This document shows positions 32,390-41,153 of a stretch of DNA of 64,000 nucleotides, piece by piece. Made by a program: the position numbers and the translations under genes. The notes under the pieces are model-generated. The model did not search any database. It saw only the letters and a list, made by a program, of their open reading frames with translations, and was not told the DNA's origin. Position 1 is the first letter of the stretch. Every line of letters starts with the position of its first letter. The stretch is from JBOHRN01 sp050732775 (GTDB lineage Bacteria; Gemmatimonadota; Gemmatimonadetes; Longimicrobiales; Longimicrobiaceae), in contig JBOHRN010000009.1 in NCBI GenBank assembly GCA_050732775.1, positions 1-64,000 on the forward strand, given 5' to 3'.

Positions 32390-33505
32390 TTGCCAGCCCT
32401 CCGCGTCCGGGAGGTCTTACCCGGCGAGTCGCTCCGCCCCTTCATCGATCTGAGCTGGAAGTTCAACGCGGACGACCCCGCTTGGGTGCCCCCGCTCCGG
32501 CGCCAACTCCGCACCCTCCTCGACCGCCGCAAGCACCCCTTCCACCGCCACGCCGAGGTCCGTTACCTGCTGGCCTCGCGGGGGGGCGAAGCCGTCGCTA
32601 GGGTGGCCGCCGTCGTCAACCACCGTCACAACGACTTCCACGGCGAGAAGACCGGCTTTTTCGGCTTCTTCGAATGCGAAGACGACCCCCGAACCTCCCG
32701 CGCCCTGCTGGGCAGCGCCGGAGAGTGGCTGCGGGAGCGGGGGATGGAGCGGTCGACCGGCCCGGCCAGCTTCTCGACCAACGAAGAGTGCGGCCTCCTG
32801 GTCGAGGGGTTCGAGCATCCACCCGCCGTGCTCATGCCCCACAACCCCCCGTATTACGCCCGGCTGATCGAAGCCGCTGGTTTCACCAAAGCCAAAGATC
32901 TGATCGCCTACTCGCTGTTCGGCTTTACCCCCCCCCAGCGGCTGGCCGAAGGCGCCGAGCGGCTCGCCGCGCGCGCCGGCATCACCGTGCGGGGGCTGGA
33001 CATGAAGAGGTTCCGCGCCGAAGTGCGCGCTATCCAATCCATCTACAACAGCGCCTGGTCGCGGAATTGGGGCTTCGTGCCCATGACCGCCGAGGAGATA
33101 GCCTTCATGGCCAAGGAGCTGCGCCCGGTGGTGGACCCCGACCTCTGCCTGATCGCCGAGCACGGGGGCGAACCGGTCGGCTTCTCCCTAGCCCTTCCCG
33201 ACCTCAACCAAGCCATCAAGCCGCTGAACGGCCGACTCTCCCCCTGGGGTCTCTTGCGGCTGCTGTGGAACCGTCGCAAGATCGACCGGGCCCGTATCCT
33301 CACCCTCGGCTTCCGCCCCGAATTCCGCGCCCGGGGGCTGGGTACGCTACTGTACCTGCGCACCTGGCAAGCGGGCATGGTCAAGAGGTACTACCGGGGC
33401 GAGGCGTCCTGGATCCTGGAGGATAACTGGGAGATGCGGCGGGCTCTGGAGAAGATGGGGGGCGAGCCGTACAAGAGGTACCGCATCTATGAGCGAGCCT
33501 TGTGA
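32390..33505 (+). CDS. GNAT-fold acyltransferase, bacterial ceramide synthase (bCerS)-like
   Basis: The 371-aa protein from TTG 32390, 5 bases after spt, has a tandem GNAT-like layout. Conserved patches are D-P-A-W-V-P-P-L-R, N-H-R-H-N-D-F-H, G-F-F-G-F-F-E and G-P-A-S-F-S-T-N. The C-terminal half has a G-x-G-x-x-L-like acetyl-CoA site (R-A-R-G-L-G-T-L). Proteins of this type were shown in Caulobacter to N-acylate the sphingoid base. Placement directly after spt supports a ceramide synthase role. The family call is good; the specific activity is inferred. The start is unusual but no better ATG exists. Confidence 0.75.
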   Translation: MPALRVREVLPGESLRPFIDLSWKFNADDPAWVPPLRRQLRTLLDRRKHPFHRHAEVRYLLASRGGEAVARVAAVVNHRHNDFHGEKTGFFGFFECEDDPRTSRALLGSAGEWLRERGMERSTGPASFSTNEECGLLVEGFEHPPAVLMPHNPPYYARLIEAAGFTKAKDLIAYSLFGFTPPQRLAEGAERLAARAGITVRGLDMKRFRAEVRAIQSIYNSAWSRNWGFVPMTAEEIAFMAKELRPVVDPDLCLIAEHGGEPVGFSLALPDLNQAIKPLNGRLSPWGLLRLLWNRRKIDRARILTLGFRPEFRARGLGTLLYLRTWQAGMVKRYYRGEASWILEDNWEMRRALEKMGGEPYKRYRIYERAL

Positions 33506-34620
33506 AGGTCGTTTACTTTACGGAGAGCTTGCTCCCCCAGGTAGATGGAGTATCGCGTACCCTGGCCCGGCTCTTCGACTTCCTGGAGCGGCGCGGGGTC
33601 GGCTTCCGGGTCTACTCCCCTTTCGTGCCCGACGGCTCGGTACGGTGGAGCGGCAGGGTACGGCCCGTCAAGTACGCCCGCTTCCCCCTCTACCGGGACT
33701 ACCGGGTGAGCTGGCCCGGGCTCCGCCGAATCGCCGGCGAAGTGGAGGCTTTCCGTCCCGACCTGATCCACCTGGTGAGCCCCACCCCCCTCGGCTTCCG
33801 AGCCCTGGGCTTGGCCGGCCGCGAGGGCATCCCGGCCGTGGCCAGCTTTCACACTCACTTCGTCTCCTACTTCCGCTATTACCGGGTGAGCCGGTTGGAG
33901 GGGTTGGGGTGGGCTCTCTTGCGCCGCTTTCACAACCGCTGTGCCGCCACCTTCGCGCCCTCGGGAACGATAGCGCGGGAGCTGGAGGAGCAAGGAATCG
34001 AGCGGGTGCGGCTCTGGTCGCGGGGGATCGATCCGCACGGTTTCTCCCCGGACCGGAGTGACGAGACGCTCAGGACCCGGCTGGCGCCCGGGGGCGAGCC
34101 GATACTCCTGTACGCGGGACGGCTGGTGCGCGAAAAGGATCTGTCCGATCTGGTGGAGATGGAGCGCTTGCTGCGCCGGCGCGGCGTGCGCCACCGCCTC
34201 GTCCTGGTGGGCGACGGTCCCATGCGGAGTGAACTTGAAAGCGAGCTCCCGGACGCACACTTTGCCGGGCACCGGGAGGGGGGTGAGCTAGCCCGCTGGT
34301 ACGCCTCGGCCGACGTGTTCGTATTCCCCTCCACCACCGAGACTTTCGGCAACGTGGTGCTGGAGGCGATGGCGTCGGGACTCCCGGCGGTGGTAACCGA
34401 CCGCGGCGGGGTCACCGACCTGATAGAGCCGGGGACCAACGGCTTGGTGGCGCGCGCCAACCATCCGGAGGAGCTGACCGGGAGGGTTGCGGCCCTGCTG
34501 GAAAACCCCGCCAGGCGGGAGCAGCTGCGGGAAGGGGCCCTCCGGTCGGCCAGGGAGCGCGACTGGGACACCGTGAACCAAGGGTTGCTGAATGACTACC
34601 GGGACGTTGCCGGAGAGTGA
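33502..34620 (+). CDS. GT4-family glycosyltransferase, candidate glycolipid synthase
   Basis: The 372-aa GT-B enzyme starts at GTG 33502 with a 4-base overlap of the previous stop. It has the acceptor-side motif P-Q-V-D-G-V-S-R-T and S-F-H-T-H-F near residue 114. The donor-side E-x7-E is E-T-F-G-N-V-V-L-E. These patterns are close to mannosyl/sulfoquinovosyl lipid transferases of the MgtA/SqdX group. In this operon the likely acceptor is ceramide or another lipid, giving a glycosphingolipid. The sugar donor cannot be read from sequence. Confidence 0.85.
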   Translation: MKVVYFTESLLPQVDGVSRTLARLFDFLERRGVGFRVYSPFVPDGSVRWSGRVRPVKYARFPLYRDYRVSWPGLRRIAGEVEAFRPDLIHLVSPTPLGFRALGLAGREGIPAVASFHTHFVSYFRYYRVSRLEGLGWALLRRFHNRCAATFAPSGTIARELEEQGIERVRLWSRGIDPHGFSPDRSDETLRTRLAPGGEPILLYAGRLVREKDLSDLVEMERLLRRRGVRHRLVLVGDGPMRSELESELPDAHFAGHREGGELARWYASADVFVFPSTTETFGNVVLEAMASGLPAVVTDRGGVTDLIEPGTNGLVARANHPEELTGRVAALLENPARREQLREGALRSARERDWDTVNQGLLNDYRDVAGE

Positions 34621-35689
34621 ACTCGAAGCGGGGCCGGACCGGGTGAAGCGCACGAAGCGTCCGGCGTCCTCCGGCTGGAACCGTCTCTTCCGCACCTCCC
34701 TGGTCCTGATCCCGCTGGGTATCCTGGGGAACGTGGTTTTCACCTTTTTGGCCACCGACCGGGCGATCCTCGCCTCCCTGGGCCGCTACCCCGTCGGCTA
34801 CCTGCTCCTGGCCCTGGCGCTCGGCTTCGTGCCGTGGGCCACGGTAGGGCTGCGGCTCCTCCTCTGGACCGACTTCATCGGCCACCGGCTATCCCTACGC
34901 GACGCTTTTGCCATCTCGCTCGGGGACACCCTCGGGGCCGCGCTTACGCCCACGGTGGTGGGCGGCGGAGCGGCCAAGTGGGGGATGATGGTCCACCGGG
35001 GGATCACCGCCGGGGCCGCGGCCTCGATCGCCACCGTGGCGGTGGTCGAGGACGCGGTCTTTTTCGCCCTTGCCGTGCCCCTCTCCATCTGGCTGACGCG
35101 GGCGTGGGAGCTGCCCGTATTCGGGCTCTTGGGGAGAGAACTCGGGGATCACCTGCCGGTGATCGTGGCGTTGCTGGTGGGTATCGCAGCGGCAGGGTGG
35201 CTCGGCCTCCGGCTATTCCGGACGCTTCGGCGCCAGCCGCCCGCCGAGCCCGAAGAAGAGGGTTTCTGGCACCGGAGCGGGCGGCGGCTGCGGGCGGTCT
35301 GGCGCGACGGGGTAGACGTTTACGATCTCATCATCCGCCGCGGCAAGACCCGCTTCGCGGCCGGAGTGCTGCTGGCCGGGGTGCAGTGGAGCGCTCGCTA
35401 CTCGGTGATTACCGCGCTGGTCTACTTCCTGGGGATTCCGGTGGATCCGATCCTCTTTTTTCTCTTCCAGTGGGTGGTGTTCACGCTCATGATCTTCATC
35501 CCCACCCCGGGCGCGGTGGGTGGGGCCGAAGCCGCCTTTTACCTGGTGTACAGCGCCTTGCTACCCGGACAGGTGCTCGGCATCGCCACCGCCGGCTGGC
35601 GCTTTTTCACCTTCTACTGCCAACTCGGGGCGGCGGCGCTCCTCTTCAGCGCCTTGCACCTGAAGCCGGGCGGAGCGGTAAAAAGGTAA
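34592..35689 (+). CDS. Lysylphosphatidylglycerol synthase TM-region (UPF0104) flippase-like protein
   Basis: The 365-aa membrane protein has about seven to eight helices with the family's signature P-T-V-V-G-G-G-A-A-K-W and a later P-T-P-G-A-V-G-G-A-E. Only the MprF-type flippase part is present, with no catalytic synthase domain. It begins 29 bases inside the end of the GT4 gene, so translation is coupled. Such proteins move lipids or polyprenyl-linked sugars across membranes. Here it may export the glycolipid made by the operon; this is inferred from linkage. Confidence 0.82.
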   Translation: MTTGTLPESELEAGPDRVKRTKRPASSGWNRLFRTSLVLIPLGILGNVVFTFLATDRAILASLGRYPVGYLLLALALGFVPWATVGLRLLLWTDFIGHRLSLRDAFAISLGDTLGAALTPTVVGGGAAKWGMMVHRGITAGAAASIATVAVVEDAVFFALAVPLSIWLTRAWELPVFGLLGRELGDHLPVIVALLVGIAAAGWLGLRLFRTLRRQPPAEPEEEGFWHRSGRRLRAVWRDGVDVYDLIIRRGKTRFAAGVLLAGVQWSARYSVITALVYFLGIPVDPILFFLFQWVVFTLMIFIPTPGAVGGAEAAFYLVYSALLPGQVLGIATAGWRFFTFYCQLGAAALLFSALHLKPGGAVKR

Positions 35690-35702
35690 GCCCTCTCCGC
35701 AC

Positions 35703-35731
35703 TCGACAAAAAGCGGTTTTCGTGTTATATT
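35703..35731 (+). promoter_or_regulatory. Promoter with near-zero leader before the sigma factor gene
   Basis: TCGACA (35703-35708), a 17-base spacer and TATATT (35726-35731) precede the ATG at 35739 by exactly 7 bases. Transcription would begin at or one base before the start codon, making a leaderless mRNA. It separates the sigma gene from the ceramide-type operon. Confidence 0.65.
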
Positions 35732-35738
35732 GGCAGGC

Positions 35739-36422
35739 ATGATTACCCTCATGACCCCAACGGCGTCTGCGTCCGCGGCTCCCCGGGAGTTGGCGGACGG
35801 GGCGGCGAAGCGTATGGATACGAAGGACGTGCCCCGCCTGGAAGAGCTGGCGGACGAAGAGCTGTTCAAGCTGTACACCAGCGGAAACCCGGACGGCTTC
35901 CGGCTCATCATGGAGCGGTACGAGCCGCGCATCCGGGGCTTTCTGCGCAAGCGGCTGAACGATTCGGAGCGGGTGGAAGACCTGACGCAGGATACTTTCT
36001 TGCGCATCCACCGCGCGCGCGAGAACTACGACCCCACGCGCAAGTTCTCGACCTGGATCCACACTATTGCCAACAACCTGCTCAAGAACGAGTTCCGCAA
36101 CCGCTCGCGCAAGCGGGAAACCTCGTTCACCGACCTGCGTCCCAACCTGTCGCCCTCGGGGAGCCCGTCCCGGCCGGTGGAGTTTCCCACCCGGGAGGCC
36201 AGCCCGGAGCGGGAAACGTACCGGAGCGAGCTGCGCGAGGCGATCGACACCGCCATCGCCAAGATGGAGGAGCACCACCGCGTTCCCTTCGTGATGCGCG
36301 AGGTGCAGGACCTCTCCTACGAGGAGATCGCCGAGAAGATGAGCATCCCGGTGGGCACGGTGAAGAGCCGCCTCAACCGGGCCCGCAACGCCTTCCGGCT
36401 CCTGCTCCCCGTCCCCGTCTGA
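35739..36422 (+). CDS. ECF-type RNA polymerase sigma factor
   Basis: The 227-aa protein has region 2 (F-R-L-I-M-E-R-Y-E-P and D-L-T-Q-D-T-F-L-R-I-H-R-A) and region 4 (L-S-Y-E-E-I-A-E-K-M-S-I-P-V-G-T-V-K-S-R), the standard pair of an extracytoplasmic-function sigma factor. A 45-residue N-terminal lead is extra. No anti-sigma gene follows; an NDH-2 gene comes next after 52 bases. The promoter places the start at ATG 35739; a TTG three codons upstream is less likely. What it regulates is not visible. Confidence 0.92.
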   Translation: MITLMTPTASASAAPRELADGAAKRMDTKDVPRLEELADEELFKLYTSGNPDGFRLIMERYEPRIRGFLRKRLNDSERVEDLTQDTFLRIHRARENYDPTRKFSTWIHTIANNLLKNEFRNRSRKRETSFTDLRPNLSPSGSPSRPVEFPTREASPERETYRSELREAIDTAIAKMEEHHRVPFVMREVQDLSYEEIAEKMSIPVGTVKSRLNRARNAFRLLLPVPV

Positions 36423-36474
36423 CCCGCTGACGCCAGACCAGCAACCTTCCGGAGTACGCTCCGAACCCCCCCGC

Positions 36475-37791
36475 GTGGTGGTGATCGGGGGCGGGTTCGC
36501 CGGGCTGGAGGCGGCGCGCGCGCTCGGGCGCGCGCCGGTCCGAGTGACCCTGGTCGACCGCCGCAACCACCACCTCTTCCAGCCCCTCCTCTACCAGGTG
36601 GCGACCGCCGCCCTCTCGCCCGCCGAGATAGCCGCGCCCATCCGGGGGGTCTTGCGCCGCCAGCGGAACGTTGAGGTGGTCTTGGGCGAGGCGGCGGAGG
36701 TGGACAGCGAGGGGCGCGCGGTGATCCTCACCAACGGGGAGCGCCTGCCCTACGACTACGCCGTCATCGCCACCGGCGCCACCCACCACTACTTTGGCCA
36801 CGACGAGTGGGCGCCGCTCGCTCCCGGGCTCAAGACGGTGGAGGACGCCCTAGAGATCCGGCGCCGCTTCTTCCTCGCCTTCGAGGCGGCGGAGCGTAGC
36901 GATGACCCGGAGACGCGCGCGGCGCTCCTCACCTTCGTGGTCGTCGGCGCCGGCCCCACTGGCGTCGAGCTGGCCGGGGCGATGGCCGAGATCGCGCGCC
37001 ACTCCCTGCCCCGCGACTTCCGTCGTATCGACACCCGCTCCGCCCGCATCCTGCTACTGGAGGGGCTCCCCCGCGTTCTCCCCGGCTATCCGGAAGAGCT
37101 CTCGGCGCGGGCTCGCCGGGATCTGGAGCGGCTCGGCGTGGAGGTCCGCACCGGCTCGCTGGTCACCCGCGTGGAGCCGGGCGGAGTGTGCCTCGGCGAG
37201 GAGCGCGTCCGCGCCCGCAACGTGGTGTGGGCTGCCGGCGTGCAGGCCTCCCCGCTGGGCCGCACGCTGGGGGGAGAAAGAGACCGGGCGGGGCGCCTGC
37301 GGGTGGAGCCCGACCTCTCCCTGCCCGGCCGCTCCGAGCTATTCGTGGCGGGCGACTTGGCCCTCTCGCAGGGGCAAGGGGGAGATCCGCTCCCCGGCCT
37401 CGCCCCGGTCGCCCAGCAGCAAGGCCGGCACGCCGCCCGCATGATCGTCGCCGACCTTCGCGGGGAGCCGCGCCGCCCCTTTCATTACCGGGACCGGGGG
37501 GTGATGGCCACCATCGGCCGCGGCAAGGCCGTGGCGGTACTGGGCCAGGGCTGGCGGGTCGCCGGGCCGCTGGCGTGGCTGGCGTGGTTGCTGGTGCACA
37601 TTGCCTCCCTTATCGGCTTCCGCAACCGGCTCCTGGTCCTCATCCAGTGGGCGTGGGCGTACCTGACCTGGCGACGCGGAGCCTGGCTCATAACCGGCCG
37701 GGTGGGGAGCGAGCTGGCTCCCCCGGACCGCCCCCTGGGCGAACCCTCCGAGCGGGAAAACGGCCGCTCCGGGGCGGGCGGAGGGGCTTGA
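36475..37791 (+). CDS. ndh: Type II NADH dehydrogenase (NDH-2)
   Basis: The about 438-aa flavoprotein has the FAD motif V-V-I-G-G-G-F-A-G-L-E at the very start. A second nucleotide motif is G-A-G-P-T-G-V-E-L-A-G, near residue 160. The quinone-site Q-Q-G-R-H-A-A is present, as are C-terminal hydrophobic helices for membrane binding. It oxidises NADH and passes electrons to quinone without proton pumping, probably menaquinone given MqnA. GTG 36475 is the minimal start; an in-frame CTG at 36427 would add 16 residues. It overlaps the hydrolase start by 4 bases. Confidence 0.92.
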   Translation: MVVIGGGFAGLEAARALGRAPVRVTLVDRRNHHLFQPLLYQVATAALSPAEIAAPIRGVLRRQRNVEVVLGEAAEVDSEGRAVILTNGERLPYDYAVIATGATHHYFGHDEWAPLAPGLKTVEDALEIRRRFFLAFEAAERSDDPETRAALLTFVVVGAGPTGVELAGAMAEIARHSLPRDFRRIDTRSARILLLEGLPRVLPGYPEELSARARRDLERLGVEVRTGSLVTRVEPGGVCLGEERVRARNVVWAAGVQASPLGRTLGGERDRAGRLRVEPDLSLPGRSELFVAGDLALSQGQGGDPLPGLAPVAQQQGRHAARMIVADLRGEPRRPFHYRDRGVMATIGRGKAVAVLGQGWRVAGPLAWLAWLLVHIASLIGFRNRLLVLIQWAWAYLTWRRGAWLITGRVGSELAPPDRPLGEPSERENGRSGAGGGA

Positions 37792-38666
37792 ACCAGCGGG
37801 TCCGCCGCCGGTTCGCGCGCTGGGCGGAGGAAAACGGCGTGCGGGTCGAGCAGGCGGGGTATCCGCGCCCCCAGGCCGGAGGGCGGGTAGACGCGCTCCG
37901 GCTGCGGCCGGCGAGAGCGCCCCGCGGGCGCGTGCTGGCCGTGCACGGGACGGGTAACGACGCCCTCTTTCCGCTCGCGGGGCTTTTCAAAGTACTCCTC
38001 GGGCGCGGCTTGGAGGTCTTCGCTTTCGACCTGGACGGCCACGGCCGGGGGAGCGACACCGTGTTCCGCTCCGGCGCTATCGGCGGCGCGGTCCCGGCCG
38101 CTCTCGGGGCCGCCGCGGACGCCCCTGCCGCCCTCCCGCTGCACGCCGTGGGCGAGAGCTTGGGCGCGGCCCTCCTCCTGCGCGCCCTGGCCAACCGTCC
38201 TCCGCTGCCGCTTCGCTCCGCGGTCCTGGTCGGGCTGCCGCTCGGGCTCAGGGTCACGCCGGGGGTGGTGGCCCGCGAGGTCGCCGGACTCCTCTCCCGG
38301 CCCGGGCTGGCGGCCGGCGCCCACTTCGGAGCGTGGGGCTCGCTGCCGGCCTTCGGGCCGTTCCGCCGCAGGGCCCACCCGGTCCGCTTGGCTGGCGGTG
38401 CCGCCGGCCCTTTCGCCTACCTGGACGAGGCGCGCCGCGCGCTCGCCGGGCTGGCGCTGGCAAAGGTATCAGAGCTGTCGGCGCCCACCCTCTTCCTGAC
38501 GGGTGCGCGGGACAGGGTGGTCGAGCGGGGGTCGGTTCACCGGCTGGCGCTAAAAACGGGCGCGGAGCAGCGCCTCATCTCCGGCGCCACCCACTGCGTG
38601 ACACCGGTCCACCCGTCTACGGTCGCCGCCACGGTGGAGTGGATCCTGGAGCACAACCCCGCGTGA
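37788..38666 (+). CDS. Alpha/beta hydrolase
   Basis: The 292-aa protein starts at TTG 37788, overlapping the ndh stop. It has the hydrolase fold with oxyanion/strand motif L-A-V-H-G-T-G-N-D, nucleophile elbow G-E-S-L-G-A, the acid in T-G-A-R-D-R-V, and catalytic His in S-G-A-T-H-C. The substrate is unknown; monoglyceride- or ester-type activity is plausible. Both ends overlap neighbours by 4 bases, so it is one unit with ndh and the amidohydrolase. The long in-frame extension upstream is an artefact of ndh. Confidence 0.85.
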   Translation: MNQRVRRRFARWAEENGVRVEQAGYPRPQAGGRVDALRLRPARAPRGRVLAVHGTGNDALFPLAGLFKVLLGRGLEVFAFDLDGHGRGSDTVFRSGAIGGAVPAALGAAADAPAALPLHAVGESLGAALLLRALANRPPLPLRSAVLVGLPLGLRVTPGVVAREVAGLLSRPGLAAGAHFGAWGSLPAFGPFRRRAHPVRLAGGAAGPFAYLDEARRALAGLALAKVSELSAPTLFLTGARDRVVERGSVHRLALKTGAEQRLISGATHCVTPVHPSTVAATVEWILEHNPA

Positions 38667-39628
38667 GTCCTCCCCGCGTCGACATCCACGTGCACCTGGC
38701 CGGGGTGGGGGCGGGAGGGTCCGGCTGTTTTGTCTCCCCCGCTTTCCGCAAGCGTTGGACGTTCCGGCTGCTGCAACGGCTGTACGGAGTCGAGGACGAC
38801 GCGGCGTGGGCACAGTTGGTCGCCTCCCGGGTGGCCGCTAGCCGGTGGATCGACTACGCGGTCCTCTTGGGGTTCGACGGGGTGTATGACCGGGGCGGCC
38901 GGTTAGACCGGCGGCTCTCCCAAATGGTGGTGCCGCCGGAGTGGGTCTTCGAAGCGTGCCGCCGCCACCGGGGCGTGCTCCCGGGCCCCTCGCTGAACCC
39001 CTACCGCGCCGACGCCGGAGAACGGCTGGCCGAATGCGTGGAGCGCGGCGCGGTGCTGGTCAAGTGGCTGCCCGCGGTGCAGCGCATCGACCCGTCCGAC
39101 CCGGGCTGCGACGGCTTCTACCGGGTGTTGGCCGCGGCCGGAGTGCCGCTGCTGGTCCACACCGGCGGCGAGAGAACCTTTCGGACGGTGGCGCCCCGGC
39201 TAAACGACCCGCGGCTACTCAGGCGGCCTCTGGAGCACGGCGTCACGGTGATCTGCGCCCACTCGGCCACCCGGCTACTATTCACCCGCGAGCCAGACCA
39301 CCTCCCCCGGCTGCGCGAGCTGCTGGACGAGTTTTCCAACCTGTGGGTAGATAACTCCGGGCTGCTCAACCCCGGCCGTTACGCCCACGTACCGCGGCTG
39401 GCGCGCGATCCCCTGATCCACGCCCGCACCTTGCACGGCAGCGACTTTCCCGTGCCGCCGGGGGCGCTATACTTTCCGCGCCAGTTGGGGCTCAAGCGGG
39501 CGGTGGCGCTCCAACGGGAGCCCAACCCGCTGGATCGAGACGTGGAGGTCAAGCTGGCCCTCGGCTACTCTAAGGAAACCCTGACCCGCGCCGCCTCGCT
39601 GCTCCCGCGCTGGAGTCGCGCGCCTTAG
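38663..39628 (+). CDS. Amidohydrolase-2 family metal hydrolase
   Basis: The 321-aa TIM-barrel protein starts at GTG 38663 and shows the metal site D-I-H-V-H near residue 6. Later ligands are in L-L-V-H-T-G-G, V-I-C-A-H-S-A and the Asp of G-S-D-F-P. This pattern fits PF04909 amidohydrolases/decarboxylases acting on aromatic or cyclic substrates. It is the last gene of the ndh-hydrolase-amidohydrolase run, which may belong to the sigma factor's operon. The substrate is unknown. Confidence 0.85.
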   Translation: MSPPRVDIHVHLAGVGAGGSGCFVSPAFRKRWTFRLLQRLYGVEDDAAWAQLVASRVAASRWIDYAVLLGFDGVYDRGGRLDRRLSQMVVPPEWVFEACRRHRGVLPGPSLNPYRADAGERLAECVERGAVLVKWLPAVQRIDPSDPGCDGFYRVLAAAGVPLLVHTGGERTFRTVAPRLNDPRLLRRPLEHGVTVICAHSATRLLFTREPDHLPRLRELLDEFSNLWVDNSGLLNPGRYAHVPRLARDPLIHARTLHGSDFPVPPGALYFPRQLGLKRAVALQREPNPLDRDVEVKLALGYSKETLTRAASLLPRWSRAP

Positions 39629-39634
39629 CGCTCC

Positions 39635-40387
39635 TCAAAACCTGAACGACGCCCCTAAGCGGAGCACGCCCAGATACGCCGGGCGGTAGTCGTAGTCGAT
39701 CACCAAGGTCTCGCCGTCCGGGTCCTGGAAGATGCGGACGTCTTCGTCGCTGTAGCCGTCGTTGTCCCAGAAAACCACGTGGTTGTCCAGACCGAAGTTG
39801 AGCGCGAGGCGCCTATCCCAGATGCCCAGCGGCAGAACCCCTTCGCCGTTTAGGGCCAAGCCGGGACTGGTGACCGAGCGCCCTACCCGCTCGCCGTCGG
39901 CGAAGAGGACCTCTTGCGAATCGTGCACGAAGGTGGGCCCGGCCGAGATATACCCCGCCACCGGGAAGCGTCGCGTGTCCGGGCTCGGCTCGGGGAGACG
40001 CAGCGACACCCCGAACTTCCACAGGTAGAGGTCGGAGCCGTCGGTCCTGAACTCGCTGGTGGCGCCGTCCGTACCCACCAAGGTGATGTGGCGGTCGCGC
40101 GAGGGGCTGAAGGCGAAAGACCCGGTTACTCCGAAGGGGCCCCTCACACGGAACTCGGCCGACACTCCCGCCACCGGCGCCGCCTCGTACTGCTGGCGGG
40201 TCTCGCGGAAGACGGTGTCCTGGTCGCTGACCAAGAGCTCGGTTCCCTGCGTGGTGTACGGGACCCGGAGCCCCAGGTAGGGGGTGACGGTAAAGCGCGC
40301 GTGTGGGAGCGAACGGTCGAGCTGGGCCTCGCCCAGGGCGGGGGCCAGCACCAGCAGTGAGGTGACGACGAGCGCGTATCTAGACAT
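39635..40387 (-). CDS. Predicted outer-membrane beta-barrel-like protein
   Basis: The 250-aa product starts at ATG 40387 with GGAGGT nearby. It has a cleavable signal peptide (L-L-V-L-A-P-A-L-G-E-A) and alternating amphipathic strands. It ends in L-G-A-S-F-R-F with a terminal Phe, the usual BAM recognition end. Acidic turn sequences (D-N-D-G-Y-S-D-E-D) occur near the C-terminus. I see no family signature beyond an OmpW/OmpA-barrel-like size. The ATG 13 codons upstream is less likely. Confidence 0.75.
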   Translation of the reverse strand: MSRYALVVTSLLVLAPALGEAQLDRSLPHARFTVTPYLGLRVPYTTQGTELLVSDQDTVFRETRQQYEAAPVAGVSAEFRVRGPFGVTGSFAFSPSRDRHITLVGTDGATSEFRTDGSDLYLWKFGVSLRLPEPSPDTRRFPVAGYISAGPTFVHDSQEVLFADGERVGRSVTSPGLALNGEGVLPLGIWDRRLALNFGLDNHVVFWDNDGYSDEDVRIFQDPDGETLVIDYDYRPAYLGVLRLGASFRF

Positions 40388-40515
40388 GGCTACCTCCGGC
40401 TTTGGCTGTAAGGGTCCAACGACCACAGCGAAAGGTAGCCGCGCGGCCGGGAAAATGGAAGGTTAGCTGCTAGACTGTGTTGCCGGGGCCGGTGGCCGCC
40501 TCCGGTTAGATTTGG

Positions 40516-41058
40516 CTACAGCTCCTCCAGCAAGTTGTCCACCCGCGCCTCCAGCGCCGGACGGGTGGCCCCCGCCAGGGCGTTCTCCAGGAGGTCGGCC
40601 AGCTCGGCCCCGAAGTCGTCCGGGTGCTTCCGGGCCAGCCGCACCAGCGGGGCGAAGGCCAGGAGCGCCGTCCCCGGACCGGGGTGGTGCTCCGACTCCT
40701 CCCCGCGCCACGCTTCCGGCTCTCCCAAGCTCTCGCGCCACGGTTCCTGCTCGGGGGCAGCGCCCTCCCCCATGGCTTCGGACTCACCCTCCACCGGCAC
40801 CACCACCCCCACCATGGCCCGGACCTCGTCGCCCTGCTCGGGCTCCTCGGCCAGCAGGGCGAGCTGGACCGGCTCGGAGGTGAGCTTACGGAGCGCACCC
40901 AGGGTTTCGCGGGGGAGCATGGCCCTAAAGCTGGGGCGCCTGTTCCCGGCGCTGAAGAAAGCGACCGGTACCAACTCCGGCGCTGCTCCCGACACCCCTC
41001 CGGACCTGGTCCGGCGCATCTTGAGCCGGACCAGCCCTTGCCTCAGGAATATATGCAT
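40516..41058 (-). CDS. Hypothetical acidic protein
   Basis: The 180-aa frame from ATG 41058 has a basic start (M-H-I-F-L-R-Q-G-L-V-R-L). A beta-like core (L-T-S-E-P-V-Q-L-A-L-L-A and M-V-G-V-V-V-P-V) and a Glu/Pro-rich middle follow, with C-terminal helices (L-A-D-L-L-E-N-A-L-A). I do not recognise it. An internal ATG at 40920 is an alternative start. It is divergent from the GlcD-GlcF gene with about 95 bases between them. Confidence 0.5.
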   Translation of the reverse strand: MHIFLRQGLVRLKMRRTRSGGVSGAAPELVPVAFFSAGNRRPSFRAMLPRETLGALRKLTSEPVQLALLAEEPEQGDEVRAMVGVVVPVEGESEAMGEGAAPEQEPWRESLGEPEAWRGEESEHHPGPGTALLAFAPLVRLARKHPDDFGAELADLLENALAGATRPALEARVDNLLEEL

Positions 41059-41140
41059 CTTCGCTCGTTACTAGTTGGCCCCAGGTACACTTTCTGAAGG
41101 AAATTAGTTTCGCCGGGTGGCTCTCTGGTAACGCCTTGCA

Positions 41141-41146
41141 TAGAAT
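41141..41146 (+). promoter_or_regulatory. Putative -10 element of the GlcD-GlcF gene
   Basis: TAGAAT ends 7 bases before ATG 41154, the same spacing seen at other likely leaderless genes in this window. The -35 region is weak, so this is tentative. Confidence 0.35.
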
Positions 41147-41153
41147 GGGCCGG

